Origin: Nitrososphaerota archaeon
GTDB taxonomy: Archaea > Thermoproteota > Bathyarchaeia > Bathyarchaeales > Bathycorpusculaceae
Direction of reading: 5' to 3'
Assembly (NCBI GenBank): GCA_031282985.1
Contig: JAITCR010000006.1
Location: forward strand, 1 to 44,662
Length of the DNA stretch: 44,662 bases
How positions within the stretch are numbered: position 1 is the stretch's first letter; each line of letters starts with the position of its first letter. The notes below the pieces were generated by a model. That model saw only the letters and a program-made list of their open reading frames with translations. It made no database searches and was not told where the DNA came from. Shown piece after piece: positions 7,876-15,650 of this stretch. A program made the position numbers and the translations under genes.

Positions 7876-7977
7876 GTTACTCGTTTATATAATTATTTAT
7901 GCGTGTTACATTATAGCGTTATATTTACGTAACATTTATATATAATATGTTACATTATTGTAATTGTAAGGTGTAAC
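7876..7977. promoter_or_regulatory. Promoter with five GTTAC/GTAAC boxes
   Basis: GTTAC or its complement occurs at 7876, 7906, 7929, 7949 and 7973. The pair at 7929 and 7949 brackets a TATA-like core (TTTATATATAAT). The same box and spacing recur before the winged-helix gene at 11437, so one regulator probably controls both promoters. Confidence 0.55.
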
Positions 7978-7980
7978 AAT

Positions 7981-8238
7981 ATGCAAGTGTTAAAAGTTGA
8001 TCCAGCAAAAACTGTGAAAGATTATAATGTGCCTGTATGCAGGTTTTGTGTTCCTACATGGTGGTATTACCAAAATGAGCGGGTAGCTTATGATTATGAG
8101 GGCTACATACACGCAACCATCACCAAAGAAACAGAAAAAGCCCTACGACTAAAAATTTACGACCCCTACACCACAACCGCTGCACCCATTGAACTATGGA
8201 TAGCAAAAAGCATCATCATAGACACACAGAAGCTCTAA
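7981..8238 (+). CDS. Hypothetical protein (85 aa)
   Basis: The protein starts MQVLKVDPAKTVKDYNVPVC and has a central CRFCVPTWWYY with a Cys pair and aromatic residues, then a beta-rich C-terminus. It follows AAGGTG and the GTTAC promoter. Part of its 3' end is copied at about 9999-10050, showing past duplication here. Not recognised. Confidence 0.65.
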   Translation: MQVLKVDPAKTVKDYNVPVCRFCVPTWWYYQNERVAYDYEGYIHATITKETEKALRLKIYDPYTTTAAPIELWIAKSIIIDTQKL

Positions 8239-8240
8239 AC

Positions 8241-8387
8241 ATGACCCGAAAATACACCAAAGCCCGTTGCCCAAAATGCGGCACAACCACAATATACGCC
8301 AGACCCCAAACACGCAAAGAAAACTGCCACCCCTGCTTCATGCAATCAAACGGCAACAACCGCATAACCATAACCCCCCTAAACTAA
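8241..8387 (+). CDS. Small zinc-ribbon protein (48 aa)
   Basis: Beginning MTRKYTKARCPKCGTTTIY, the protein carries CPKCG and a second pair-like CHPC, the classic two-knuckle zinc ribbon. The ATG is 2 nt after the previous gene's stop. Such tiny ribbons are common in archaeal viruses and may bind nucleic acid or transcription factors. Its 5' part is duplicated in degenerate form near 10056-10095. Confidence 0.65.
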   Translation: MTRKYTKARCPKCGTTTIYARPQTRKENCHPCFMQSNGNNRITITPLN

Positions 8388-8448
8388 AAAAGGAGAACCT
8401 AAACAGCATAAAACAGACACCACATTTAAACAGTTGTTTTCACACTCT

Positions 8449-8459
8449 TTATATAATAA
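8449..8459 (+). promoter_or_regulatory. TATA box for the DprA-like operon
   Basis: CTTTATATAAT lies about 40 nt before the ATG at 8491. It would fall inside the coding region if the longer open frame from 8434 were used, which argues for the later start. Confidence 0.5.
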
Positions 8460-8490
8460 TCTAAACAATGAACTTGTCGGAGCCTTTAGG

Positions 8491-9171
8491 ATGGACCATT
8501 TCCGCATATGCACCATGTCTACGCTTATTGGACGTTTAAACAATTTTGAACAAAAATATGACCCTAAGGAACTCTATGTTACAGGACAAATATCTTTACC
8601 CTTGATAACTCCCAGAGTTTCCATAATCGGATCTCGAAAAGCTTCCTCTAATGGCGTTTACACAGCTGAAACTTTGGCAGGTTTTTTTGCAAAACACAAC
8701 GTTACAATTGTTAGCGGGTTAGCTGAGGGAATTGATACCGCGGCACATAATGGCGCCATTGCAGCAAATGGACAAACAATAGCAGTTATCGGAACACCAT
8801 TAGACAAGTTTTATCCAGCTAAAAACCGAAAACTTCAAGAGCTTTTGATGCAGAAACACCTGGTTATTTCCCAGTTTCCAACAAATTATCCTGTGATGCC
8901 AAAGAACTTTGTCATTAGAAATCGCACTATGGCATTAATTTCTAATGCCACCATTATTGTAGAGGCAAAAGATGGCAGTGGTTCACTTCACCAGGGTTGG
9001 GAAGCATTAAGACTGGGCCGACCTCTATTTATTAGAAGTATTTTAGCGCGTGATTCTTCATTAAAATGGATTAAAAATTTAACACATTATGGTGCAATAT
9101 TGTTTACGGACCCTAAAGAAATATTGGATGAATTACCTTTCAAGAGGCAACTTTCTGAAGTGAGCCAGTAA
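8491..9171 (+). CDS. DprA/Smf-like Rossmann-fold protein
   Basis: Motifs match the DprA/Smf (SLOG superfamily) core: IIGSRKASSNG, then TIVSGLAEGIDTAAHNGAI, then TIAVIGTPLDKFYPAKN, and further on IIVEAKDGSGSLHQGWEA. Housekeeping DprA loads RecA on single-stranded DNA, but SLOG proteins also act as nucleotide-sensing or processing partners in conflict systems. Length here (about 226 aa) is short: it lacks the extra SAM and winged-helix domains of many bacterial DprA proteins. A PRTase gene follows after TAACC, so the pair forms an operon. I favour a cargo role; ATG at 8515 is an alternative start. Confidence 0.82.
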   Translation: MDHFRICTMSTLIGRLNNFEQKYDPKELYVTGQISLPLITPRVSIIGSRKASSNGVYTAETLAGFFAKHNVTIVSGLAEGIDTAAHNGAIAANGQTIAVIGTPLDKFYPAKNRKLQELLMQKHLVISQFPTNYPVMPKNFVIRNRTMALISNATIIVEAKDGSGSLHQGWEALRLGRPLFIRSILARDSSLKWIKNLTHYGAILFTDPKEILDELPFKRQLSEVSQ

Positions 9172-9173
9172 CC

Positions 9174-9825
9174 ATGCAGATAACCACGATAAATTACGGC
9201 TCGTTATTATCTTATACACCTTGGGAAAACTCAAAAGGAACTAGATTCCAAATTTTTTAGGCACACTTTAAAGGGTGGTCGATATGTACGCAATGATACT
9301 GTTTCTATGCCTGATTGGATAGCAGGTTTAATGAAACATAATTTGAACAGGTTACCGTTTGCAGATTTTTTTCAACCTAATGATGTTTTAGTTCCTGTGC
9401 CAAAAAGTGCTCCAATGAAAGACAAGGATAATACATTATGGGTTCCAAAAGATGTAGCCCAAGCATTGGTTGTTCAAGGTCTAGGTAAAGAGGTTATTTC
9501 CTGTCTTATTAGAACTAAACCTGTAAAGACGGCACACTTGTGTGAGGGAACTAAACGGCCGAAAGCTATCGACCATTATGATTCGATAACTGTTCAGGGT
9601 ACACTCTATAAAACCGAACGCATTGTGTTGATTGATGATTTTGTTACTAGGGGTGCAACGTTTTTGGGTTGTGCAAATCGTTTAATTGAGGTTTTTCCCA
9701 AGTGTAAGGTAAATGCTTTTGCAGTTATACGTACTATTAGTTATTCTCCTGACTTCAAATGTGTGTATTCTCCTTGTGTTGGTGATATTAATTTGTGCGG
9801 GGAAGAAACTTTTAGACAACCTTAA
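9174..9825 (+). pseudogene. ComF-like phosphoribosyltransferase, frameshifted near 9233
   Basis: The C-terminal 172 residues carry a PRPP-binding loop, VLIDDFVTRGATFLGC, and the N-terminal substrate region LVPVPKSAPMK, as in ComFC/amidophosphoribosyltransferase-like proteins. Upstream, an ATG 2 nt after the DprA stop opens MQITTINYGSLLSYTPWENS in another frame; the PRTase frame is open from about 9195 through HTLKGGRYVRND. A single-base shift in AAAA at 9233-9236 joins the two into one 217-aa protein. So the gene is either inactivated, recoded (+1), or affected by a homopolymer error. Starting at ATG 9307 would give an N-terminally truncated enzyme. Confidence 0.75.
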
Positions 9826-9863
9826 CTTTTGAAGAAGAAGCGTGTACTACATTGACTTGTATA

Positions 9864-9999
9864 AAATGGAAGAATCCAGCAAATACTGGACACTTCCTAA
9901 CCCCATTTTTCTACACAAACACTAATACAATCTATAAAACCGCCAAGCACATAAACCTTCCCTGGTTACGTACTCCATGAGTTATAAACAACCCCTACA
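9864..9999 (+). repeat. Degenerate copy of 11632-11772
   Basis: The stretch matches, with a few substitutions and small gaps, the last codons of the winged-helix gene at 11437, the following intergenic region and the first codons of the DUF559-like gene at 11748. It encodes nothing intact. It runs straight into the next copied block. Confidence 0.85.
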
Positions 10000-10095
10000 C
10001 CCATTGAACTATGGATAGCAAAAAGCATCATCATAGACACACAGGAGCTCTAAACATGACCCGAAAATACACAAAATCCCGTTGCCCAAAATGTG
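9999..10095 (+). repeat. Degenerate copy of 8184-8280
   Basis: The stretch repeats the 3' end of the 85-aa gene and the first 13 codons of the zinc-ribbon gene, with a handful of changes. Together with 8184-8280 it forms a direct repeat flanking the DprA-PRTase pair. The join to the preceding block falls in a short shared CCTACAC/CACCC-like stretch, suggesting microhomology recombination. Confidence 0.85.
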
Positions 10096-10190
10096 CAACA
10101 AAGGCAAATCAGCAAACGCGTTAAGTGTAAATGAGGTGGTGCGTTGTTTAAACAGGCCTCTTTTGACATGTACACTTTTTTAGGTAACTA

Positions 10191-10220
10191 CCCTTAAATA
10201 AGTAAACTTAACACGTTAAG
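10191..10220 (+). promoter_or_regulatory. Promoter and palindromic operator of the ECF-like gene
   Basis: A TATA-like CCTTAAATAAGT (about 10192-10203) is followed at 10207-10220 by CTTAACACGTTAAG, a palindrome apart from its two central bases. Its place just after the TATA box suggests a repressor site. Confidence 0.5.
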
Positions 10221-10235
10221 TCTAAGGAAATAAAT

Positions 10236-10856
10236 GTGGACACCAAAAAACTTGCCCTAACAATAGTTTTTGCCGCCCTGACCATTGCACTAAACCCTGC
10301 CCTGACACACCTTGCCTTCCCAGCACCCTTTGACCCTGGACTCTTCTACCAAATATGGGAAATCCCCATAATCATCGCCCTGCTGTTAATCAGTCCCCTA
10401 TCCAGCGTAACAATCTGCCTGCTAAACACAAGCATACTCTTATTCCTCTTTCCCGGCGCACTCCCAACTGGACCATTATACAACATGCTTGCTTGCCTAT
10501 CCATGCAAATCGGCATATACACAACCTTAACCCTTGGCAAAAAAATACGCGCTAACAAAAAAACTCAAACAAACATCATCCTCAATAGTTTTAAATGGCT
10601 TACAATTACAACAGCAATAGGCATTCTTACCCGTACAACATTTATGACTGTTGTGCACTATTTTGCACTTCCCCAACCACCTCCCATAGGCTTTGGATTA
10701 AACCAGGTTCTCATAAACACTTTTCTGCCCCTATCGGCAATATTTAACGCAACCCTTGCACTATACACCATACCCATAAGCTGGATAATTGCCCGCCAAA
10801 TCCAAAAAATACTCCAACTACACATGCCAAAAAATAGAACAGAGCAAGCAAAATAG
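10236..10856 (+). CDS. Six-helix membrane protein, ECF-transporter S-component-like
   Basis: A 206-aa hydrophobic protein with about six membrane segments (near residues 7-25, 40-58, 62-75, 84-101, 120-145, 160-190). The spacing and the FPAPFDPGLFYQIWEIPIII region resemble the substrate-binding (S) subunits of energy-coupling-factor vitamin transporters. S subunits work with a shared EcfT/EcfA module, absent here, which the host would have to supply. The start is GTG with TAAGG upstream. Other small membrane families are possible, so the substrate is not named. Such a gene is unusual cargo for an archaeal virus. Confidence 0.55.
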   Translation: MDTKKLALTIVFAALTIALNPALTHLAFPAPFDPGLFYQIWEIPIIIALLLISPLSSVTICLLNTSILLFLFPGALPTGPLYNMLACLSMQIGIYTTLTLGKKIRANKKTQTNIILNSFKWLTITTAIGILTRTTFMTVVHYFALPQPPPIGFGLNQVLINTFLPLSAIFNATLALYTIPISWIIARQIQKILQLHMPKNRTEQAK

Positions 10857-10863
10857 CACACGA

Positions 10864-11313
10864 TTAAGCCGTGATTGCTTCTTCTTCCTCTTCTTTGTTT
10901 ATTTGTTGTTTGTTTTCTGCTGTTGATGCTGTTGTTGTTGGTTTTTGTTTTGTTGGTGTTTCTTCTTTTGTTGGTGTTGTTTTGTATTCGATGAATGCGG
11001 TTTTTGTTGTGAATTTTTTGAGTAGTTGTGCGGTTTCGCTTTCTGTGTTGTATTTGTACATGTGGGCGTGTCCTATGTTGCGTGTGTGTGTTATGAGTTC
11101 GAGCTTTTCAAGTTTTTCAAGGGCTATGGTTGTGTGTCGTGGTGATACTCCGCTGTATTTTGCTATGTCTTGTTTGCTAAAGTCGTGGGTTTGGCTGTGT
11201 ATTTGCATGTAGTCAAGTATTTTGGCGGTTACGCTTCCAAATAGTCGTTCGAGTGGGCCGCCGTTTGGCATGGCTTTTTCGGTTTGTGTTTTTTGTTTGT
11301 TGGTTGTTGTCAT
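10864..11313 (-). CDS. Winged-helix protein with charged C-terminal tail
   Basis: A 149-aa protein. Residues about 20-95 form a winged helix: ILDYMQIHSQTHDFSKQDIAKYSGVSPRHTTIALEKLEKLELI, with SGVSPRHTTIALEKL as recognition helix. The remaining 50 residues are Thr/Lys/Glu-rich and end EEEEEAITA, probably disordered. It is divergent from another winged-helix gene, and the intergenic region carries GTTAC-type boxes, so it is a candidate repressor for both GTTAC promoters. Confidence 0.72.
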   Translation of the reverse strand: MTTTNKQKTQTEKAMPNGGPLERLFGSVTAKILDYMQIHSQTHDFSKQDIAKYSGVSPRHTTIALEKLEKLELITHTRNIGHAHMYKYNTESETAQLLKKFTTKTAFIEYKTTPTKEETPTKQKPTTTASTAENKQQINKEEEEEAITA

Positions 11314-11351
11314 TGTTTGTCTTGTTGTGTTATGTTTTAATCACATATAAA

Positions 11352-11420
11352 GGTTACTTTAACGTTGTTTCAACCCTACTTTTAAGTAACGTTTATATAT
11401 TATACCTTACATTAAAGTAA
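11352..11420. promoter_or_regulatory. Divergent promoter with GTTAC-type boxes
   Basis: GTTACTTTAACGTT (11353), AAGTAACGTTTATATA (from 11384) and AAAGTAAG (11414) repeat one half-site around a TATA core and a CTTAC at 11406. The layout resembles the promoter at 7876-7977, suggesting shared control. Confidence 0.5.
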
Positions 11421-11436
11421 GATGTAGGAATATGCG

Positions 11437-11670
11437 ATGAAACAAATACTCGAAAAACTCCTACACAACAAATGCTTCGGCAAACACCACCTACAAGAAA
11501 CAACAATACTCAAAGGCTTCAACAGAAAAGAACACGGCAAACTCAAAACAACACTAAAACAACTATGCAAACAAGGCTTAATCTGCAAAAAACCTACACA
11601 ACACGGAATGAGCTACTACCTCAACACGTGCAAAATGGAAGAAATCCAGCAAATACTGGACACTTCCTAA
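11437..11670 (+). CDS. Small winged-helix protein (77 aa)
   Basis: Lys-rich protein with helices around KCFGKHHLQETTILKGF and a wing-like GLICKKPTQHGMSYYLN segment. The ATG at 11437 has GATGTAGG upstream; an earlier ATG gives only two codons. Its 3' end is duplicated at 9864, so a related gene once stood there. Probably a DNA-binding regulator; target unknown. Confidence 0.62.
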   Translation: MKQILEKLLHNKCFGKHHLQETTILKGFNRKEHGKLKTTLKQLCKQGLICKKPTQHGMSYYLNTCKMEEIQQILDTS

Positions 11671-11747
11671 CCCCACTTTTTCTACACAAACACTAAAACA
11701 ACCTATAAAACCGCCAAGCACATAAACCTTCCCCGGTTACGTACTCC

Positions 11748-12095
11748 ATGAGCTATAAACAACCCCTACACCAAAAAACCAACAAAAACGAACTAACCCT
11801 AGCTAAAGCCCTCAACCAAGCCAACCTAACCGACGGCATGGTAACACAACAACCAATCATACTAAAAATTACCCTACCCGATTTCTGCTGGCACCTAAAA
11901 AAGAAAGCCATCTACCTAGACGGCATACAAGTCCACACAAAAACCCCCATAGAACAAAGAGACCAGGAAATCAACGAACTCTTAGAACAACGCGGCTGGC
12001 AAACCCTAAGAATACCCTACACCCCACCCCTAACAAAAACAGAAACAGAAAAAATAGTAGAACAAATAAAAGAATTCATACAAAATGAAAATTAA
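11748..12095 (+). CDS. DUF559-like PD-(D/E)XK nuclease-fold protein
   Basis: The 115-aa protein has AIYLDGIQVHTKTP followed by EQRDQEINELLEQRGWQTLRIPY, the pattern of the DUF559/Vsr-like restriction-endonuclease fold (acidic strand, then R-D helix, then GW-x-x-LRI strand). Such proteins may nick or cut DNA, for example in repair or defence. The usual first acidic/Gln positions are only partly clear, so activity is unproven. Its first codons recur at about 9972-9999. It is convergent with the next gene (4-nt overlap). Confidence 0.6.
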   Translation: MSYKQPLHQKTNKNELTLAKALNQANLTDGMVTQQPIILKITLPDFCWHLKKKAIYLDGIQVHTKTPIEQRDQEINELLEQRGWQTLRIPYTPPLTKTETEKIVEQIKEFIQNEN

Positions 12096-12838
12096 ATTTG
12101 TACGGCATCTACAGAATGTAATTTTTCCACTATTTCATGAATCACCACAGCTTCCTGTTCGACATTTTCAGCCGCTTGACGAGTAAACACACGTCCATTC
12201 GAAAAAAGAAAATATGTTTTATTTTTATAACTAACAGCCATACATTCAACATCGCCACCTATAACAGGATCACGAACTAATTTGAGATACTCTTCTGATT
12301 CATTAACCGCTGACCCCTTAAGTCGTGCGGCAGAAACATATGGATCTTTAATACCTGTAGCACTAATTTCGATAACGTTTTCAAAAACGTCTATACTATT
12401 AATCTCAGCTTCCTTATCCTTAAGTTTAAAACATAAACTACTTAAAGGATCATATTTCCGTGACCCATATTGCTTATTTGCAACCGCAGAAATGCAATGC
12501 TTAATTCTATCTGAGTCAAAACCACCTGCAAAAATACCAATAATGTCACGCAACGGTTTTTTATAAAAAACACACAGTTTTTTAGGACCACGAAGAATTT
12601 TACGTGTGTTAACCATTACTTCTAATTTTTCATTCATTTCCCTTATCGTAATTTTGTCATCATAATAAACATCAACAAATTTACCAAAAACATCATTCAC
12701 CAAATACGTCTGTTCATACACTTCTTTTACATAAAGTCTAAAAATGTCTGCACCATAAGGGTAACTTCCTTTCTGAGTGATAATATTAACAACTTCTGCC
12801 ATTTGAGGCTTATAAAAAACGCATGAAAGAATCATCAT
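12092..12838 (-). CDS. Unknown cargo protein B of a two-gene operon
   Basis: I start at the ATG at 12838, which overlaps the previous gene's stop (TGATG). The 248-aa product is mixed alpha/beta, with FYKKPLRDIIGIFAGGF, a basic LRGPKKLCVFYKK segment and a C-terminal YFLFSNGRVFTRQA strand pair. I do not recognise the family. Coupled translation with its partner, divergence from the TIGR04255 cassette and isolation from viral core operons make a conflict or addiction role plausible, by inference only. Confidence 0.7.
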   Translation of the reverse strand: MMILSCVFYKPQMAEVVNIITQKGSYPYGADIFRLYVKEVYEQTYLVNDVFGKFVDVYYDDKITIREMNEKLEVMVNTRKILRGPKKLCVFYKKPLRDIIGIFAGGFDSDRIKHCISAVANKQYGSRKYDPLSSLCFKLKDKEAEINSIDVFENVIEISATGIKDPYVSAARLKGSAVNESEEYLKLVRDPVIGGDVECMAVSYKNKTYFLFSNGRVFTRQAAENVEQEAVVIHEIVEKLHSVDAVQI

Positions 12839-13521
12839 CAATTCACCAACGTTTTTACACACTTGAGTATTTCTTCCAAATTTGAATAAGTAATAAAAAC
12901 TCTTTTGTTAGAACAATGGATATTCAAAGTTTCATTTTCACCAACTTTAGGACAATTTTGGAGTAACTGTTTATTGTCACTTTCAAAAATTATGTTTTTT
13001 ACGATTAGATTTAACGGAATTTTTTCTTCCTTTCTCAAATTTTTTTCTATTTGGGAAAGGAAAACATCAAAATTTTTAATAAATAGCTTCAAATCATTAA
13101 CAGACATTTGCTCTTGAGAAGGAAAAATAAAAAACCTAATTTGATCTATCACAGTAAACAGAGGGATATCTTCTTGTTCTGACAGCATTTCTCCATCATA
13201 TGCATTATCATCTAAATATGTAGGAAAAAAAGTTTGTATATTTGGATGGATAGAATATCCAACGCGTAAACCATCAATCTCTAATTCGGTTTTTGATTTT
13301 TTCGAAAGGGAAACTTTTTTTACAAATAAATCATTAAATTCCTCTATCGAAATTGTATTATACAAAGTAAATACAGCATTGGCAATTAATCGAGTTTCAA
13401 TATTTTTCTTAAATAAATGACCTCTTACAAGTTTAATTACAGGTGGAACTATTTTACTGCCTACATTAATCGCCATCATTAGTTTTTGTTCATCAATATG
13501 GTACATCGCTAATTCTGCCAT
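12838..13521 (-). CDS. Unknown cargo protein A of a two-gene operon
   Basis: The ATG at 13521 (MAELAMYHIDEQ) is chosen over an earlier in-frame one that would cover the promoter. The 227-aa product has an early hydrophobic-basic region (VPPVIKLVRGHLFKKN), a Lys-rich patch (KKVSLSKKSK) and a C-terminal beta region with VFITYSNLEEILK. Not recognised. It is coupled by TGATG to the following gene. Base composition is more AT-rich than the structural operon, consistent with separate acquisition. Confidence 0.68.
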   Translation of the reverse strand: MAELAMYHIDEQKLMMAINVGSKIVPPVIKLVRGHLFKKNIETRLIANAVFTLYNTISIEEFNDLFVKKVSLSKKSKTELEIDGLRVGYSIHPNIQTFFPTYLDDNAYDGEMLSEQEDIPLFTVIDQIRFFIFPSQEQMSVNDLKLFIKNFDVFLSQIEKNLRKEEKIPLNLIVKNIIFESDNKQLLQNCPKVGENETLNIHCSNKRVFITYSNLEEILKCVKTLVN

Positions 13522-13788
13522 AATTAAACCATTTTTTAATATTGTAAATAGCAAATAAAAAATCTTTTTGACAAACAACGGTTTTAATAAGCACAGTCTA
13601 AAGTATAAGTGAAAGTTAAATCTTTTTGCCAGTAACCCAAAACAGTGAAAATAACAAAAATAGTTGAATAAATCAGCAAATTTCTAAACAACAACACAAA
13701 AATAAATACCGAATCATCATCAATATTCTAACTTAGCGTCATTAAAATATCCGTTTTTACCTAATTACATAACAGAAGGATTACCATT

Positions 13789-14691
13789 TTGATACCATTT
13801 CCAGAAGCTAAACGAGTAATATACAAGACCAATCCGATTGTTGAGTTAATTTGCGAATTTAGGTTCCCAAGAATCCTTAAAATAAACGAAAATGAACCAG
13901 TAGAATTTCAAGAAAGAATACGAACTAAATACCCGATTAATAAAATAACCAGTGGACATCAAGGTCAAGTTACCATAGAAATGTCGAACAATACTGTTGA
14001 TGCACCTCTACCACGTTTTTCTCACTCTGAAGAAAAAATTAAAAACCACCAGTTTTTTTCAGCAGACAACACTTTAATGGTAAACCTAAACAGCACCTCT
14101 CTAAGTATTGCCACTCAAAAATATGAAAAATGGGAAAAATTTTCACCACAGATAAACGAAGTATTAGGCATATTTGTGGATATTTACAAACCAGCTTTCT
14201 ATGAACGTATAGGATTAAAATATGTTGACGCAATTCAAAAATCAAAATTAAACTTGAACAATAAAACACCATGGGGTAAACTAGTGAAACCCCACACTGC
14301 CGGGTATTTTGCTAACAAAGAGTTAGCACAATTTGTTAAAAACTATATGAGTACAGTTGAAATAGATATTGATGAAGGCGCGGTGGCACAAATACGAACG
14401 TTTTTAGCTCATGTAACGGACATGAAAAAAACTATTCCAGTAGGGCCATCGGAAATAGCGTTTATAATTATAAGCGATTTGTTTTTCCTTCGCAAAGATT
14501 TAGAAAACGCAGCAAAGTCAGTAGATTATTTACATTCTGTTGCATATCGATTATTAAGGTCAATAATAACTGACAAGTTACACAATGCAATGGGCCTACA
14601 GAAGTATGACAACACAAATACGACGGCTAAAAATGTCTACAGACGAATCAGGACAAAATATGCCGTTTACAAAAATCAACACAAGTTTTGA
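13789..14691 (+). CDS. TIGR04255-family protein
   Basis: The first 50 residues, beginning FPEAKRVIYKTNPIVELIC and continuing to a FRFPRIL segment and FQERIRTKYP, match the N-terminal signature of the TIGR04255 family, sporadically distributed proteins of unknown function often found in mobile islands. A mid-region YERIGLKYVDAI and a C-terminal LLRSIITDKLHNAMGL also fit. The 300-aa length is typical. The start is TTG with AGAAGGA upstream. It leads a three-gene plus-strand set. Biochemical role unknown; recurrence in accessory regions suggests defence, by inference. Confidence 0.72.
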   Translation: MIPFPEAKRVIYKTNPIVELICEFRFPRILKINENEPVEFQERIRTKYPINKITSGHQGQVTIEMSNNTVDAPLPRFSHSEEKIKNHQFFSADNTLMVNLNSTSLSIATQKYEKWEKFSPQINEVLGIFVDIYKPAFYERIGLKYVDAIQKSKLNLNNKTPWGKLVKPHTAGYFANKELAQFVKNYMSTVEIDIDEGAVAQIRTFLAHVTDMKKTIPVGPSEIAFIIISDLFFLRKDLENAAKSVDYLHSVAYRLLRSIITDKLHNAMGLQKYDNTNTTAKNVYRRIRTKYAVYKNQHKF

Positions 14692-15127
14692 TAACTTGAG
14701 ACAAGAAACAGGTTTTTTTGCTGACGATTTTATATACCAACCCATACCGCCAAATCATATAGACATTTTTTCTCATATAACTGATTCATTAAAAACTTTA
14801 TCGAATGAAAATGTACAAAAACAGGCTTGCGAAATTATTTATTCGTTATACCGTGTTATAAATGATTTAAACATAACTGAACAATTTACAAATCATTTAG
14901 CAAAATTACATCTCACTGAACAGGAAGACAAAACTGCATTACTTGAGTGGAATTTTAAAAATTTTCGTTTTGGTTTTACAATAGAGCCAGATGAAAATAA
15001 AACCAGTTATTACCATGTTTCTCAGGATCATACTACAAGCAAATACAGTATGAACACTGAAAAAATATGTTCACGAATTAATAAAACTATTGAATATGTA
15101 GTGAGCTATGTTTTGGCGAATACTTGA
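14660..15127 (+). CDS. Hypothetical partner of the TIGR04255 protein
   Basis: I choose ATG 14660 (MPFTKINTSFDNLRQE), which has AGGA 8 nt upstream; ATG 14633 is the alternative. The gene overlaps the end of the TIGR04255 gene and its stop overlaps the next start (TGATG). The about 155-aa protein has helices in its first half and a beta-rich TALLEWNFKNFRFGFTIEP segment. Not recognised. Confidence 0.68.
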   Translation: MPFTKINTSFDNLRQETGFFADDFIYQPIPPNHIDIFSHITDSLKTLSNENVQKQACEIIYSLYRVINDLNITEQFTNHLAKLHLTEQEDKTALLEWNFKNFRFGFTIEPDENKTSYYHVSQDHTTSKYSMNTEKICSRINKTIEYVVSYVLANT

Positions 15128-15600
15128 TGAGTTATCCAGAGAAATTAATACGTGGAATTTCAATCAGAGAATTTATTGATGCTAATGGTAGAGCTTCAGC
15201 AAGTTTATTTCAATTTGAGGATAAAGTAAGAGAAGATGGATTTCATGAAACATCAATAAGTTGGTATGATGAAGAAGATTCGTTATGTTGTGTTATGGAT
15301 CAAAAGAAAGAAGATGGTACAATACGATTTAAGATTGGAGCAGCAATTTTGTTACGCCATTGGATAGATGAAATAAATCTTCGACCGGATACAAAGGGGT
15401 TTTTAAGTTATGAACGGGCTCCACTGGAACAGAATAAATACCATGGGAATCTTTTTGTAAGCGATGAAGAGTTAACTAAGTAGATTAAAAATGTTATATC
15501 AGCAAGTATCGCTAATTGTGTAGAAAAAATTAATTATCGTGAACAATATGAAAGCGAAAAGTGCGATATTAATAATTCAGATGATACTACTTTCAAGTGA
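15127..15600 (+). CDS. Hypothetical third gene of the TIGR04255 cassette, with in-frame TAG at 15481
   Basis: From the ATG at 15127 the frame runs 118 codons to TAG (15481-15483), then stays open in the same frame for 38 more codons to TGA at 15598. The extension reads IKNVISASIANCVEKINY and on, natural-looking protein that continues the helix before the TAG (SDEELTK). So the full protein may be 157 aa with one amber codon: a nonsense mutation (for example of CAG), readthrough, or pyrrolysine insertion in a host that has that machinery. The 118-aa product may also be functional alone. Confidence 0.65.
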
Positions 15601-15650
15601 GATAAAAAAATAATAGATACAACAGACAATAGCTATGAGCAGTAAGGGAG

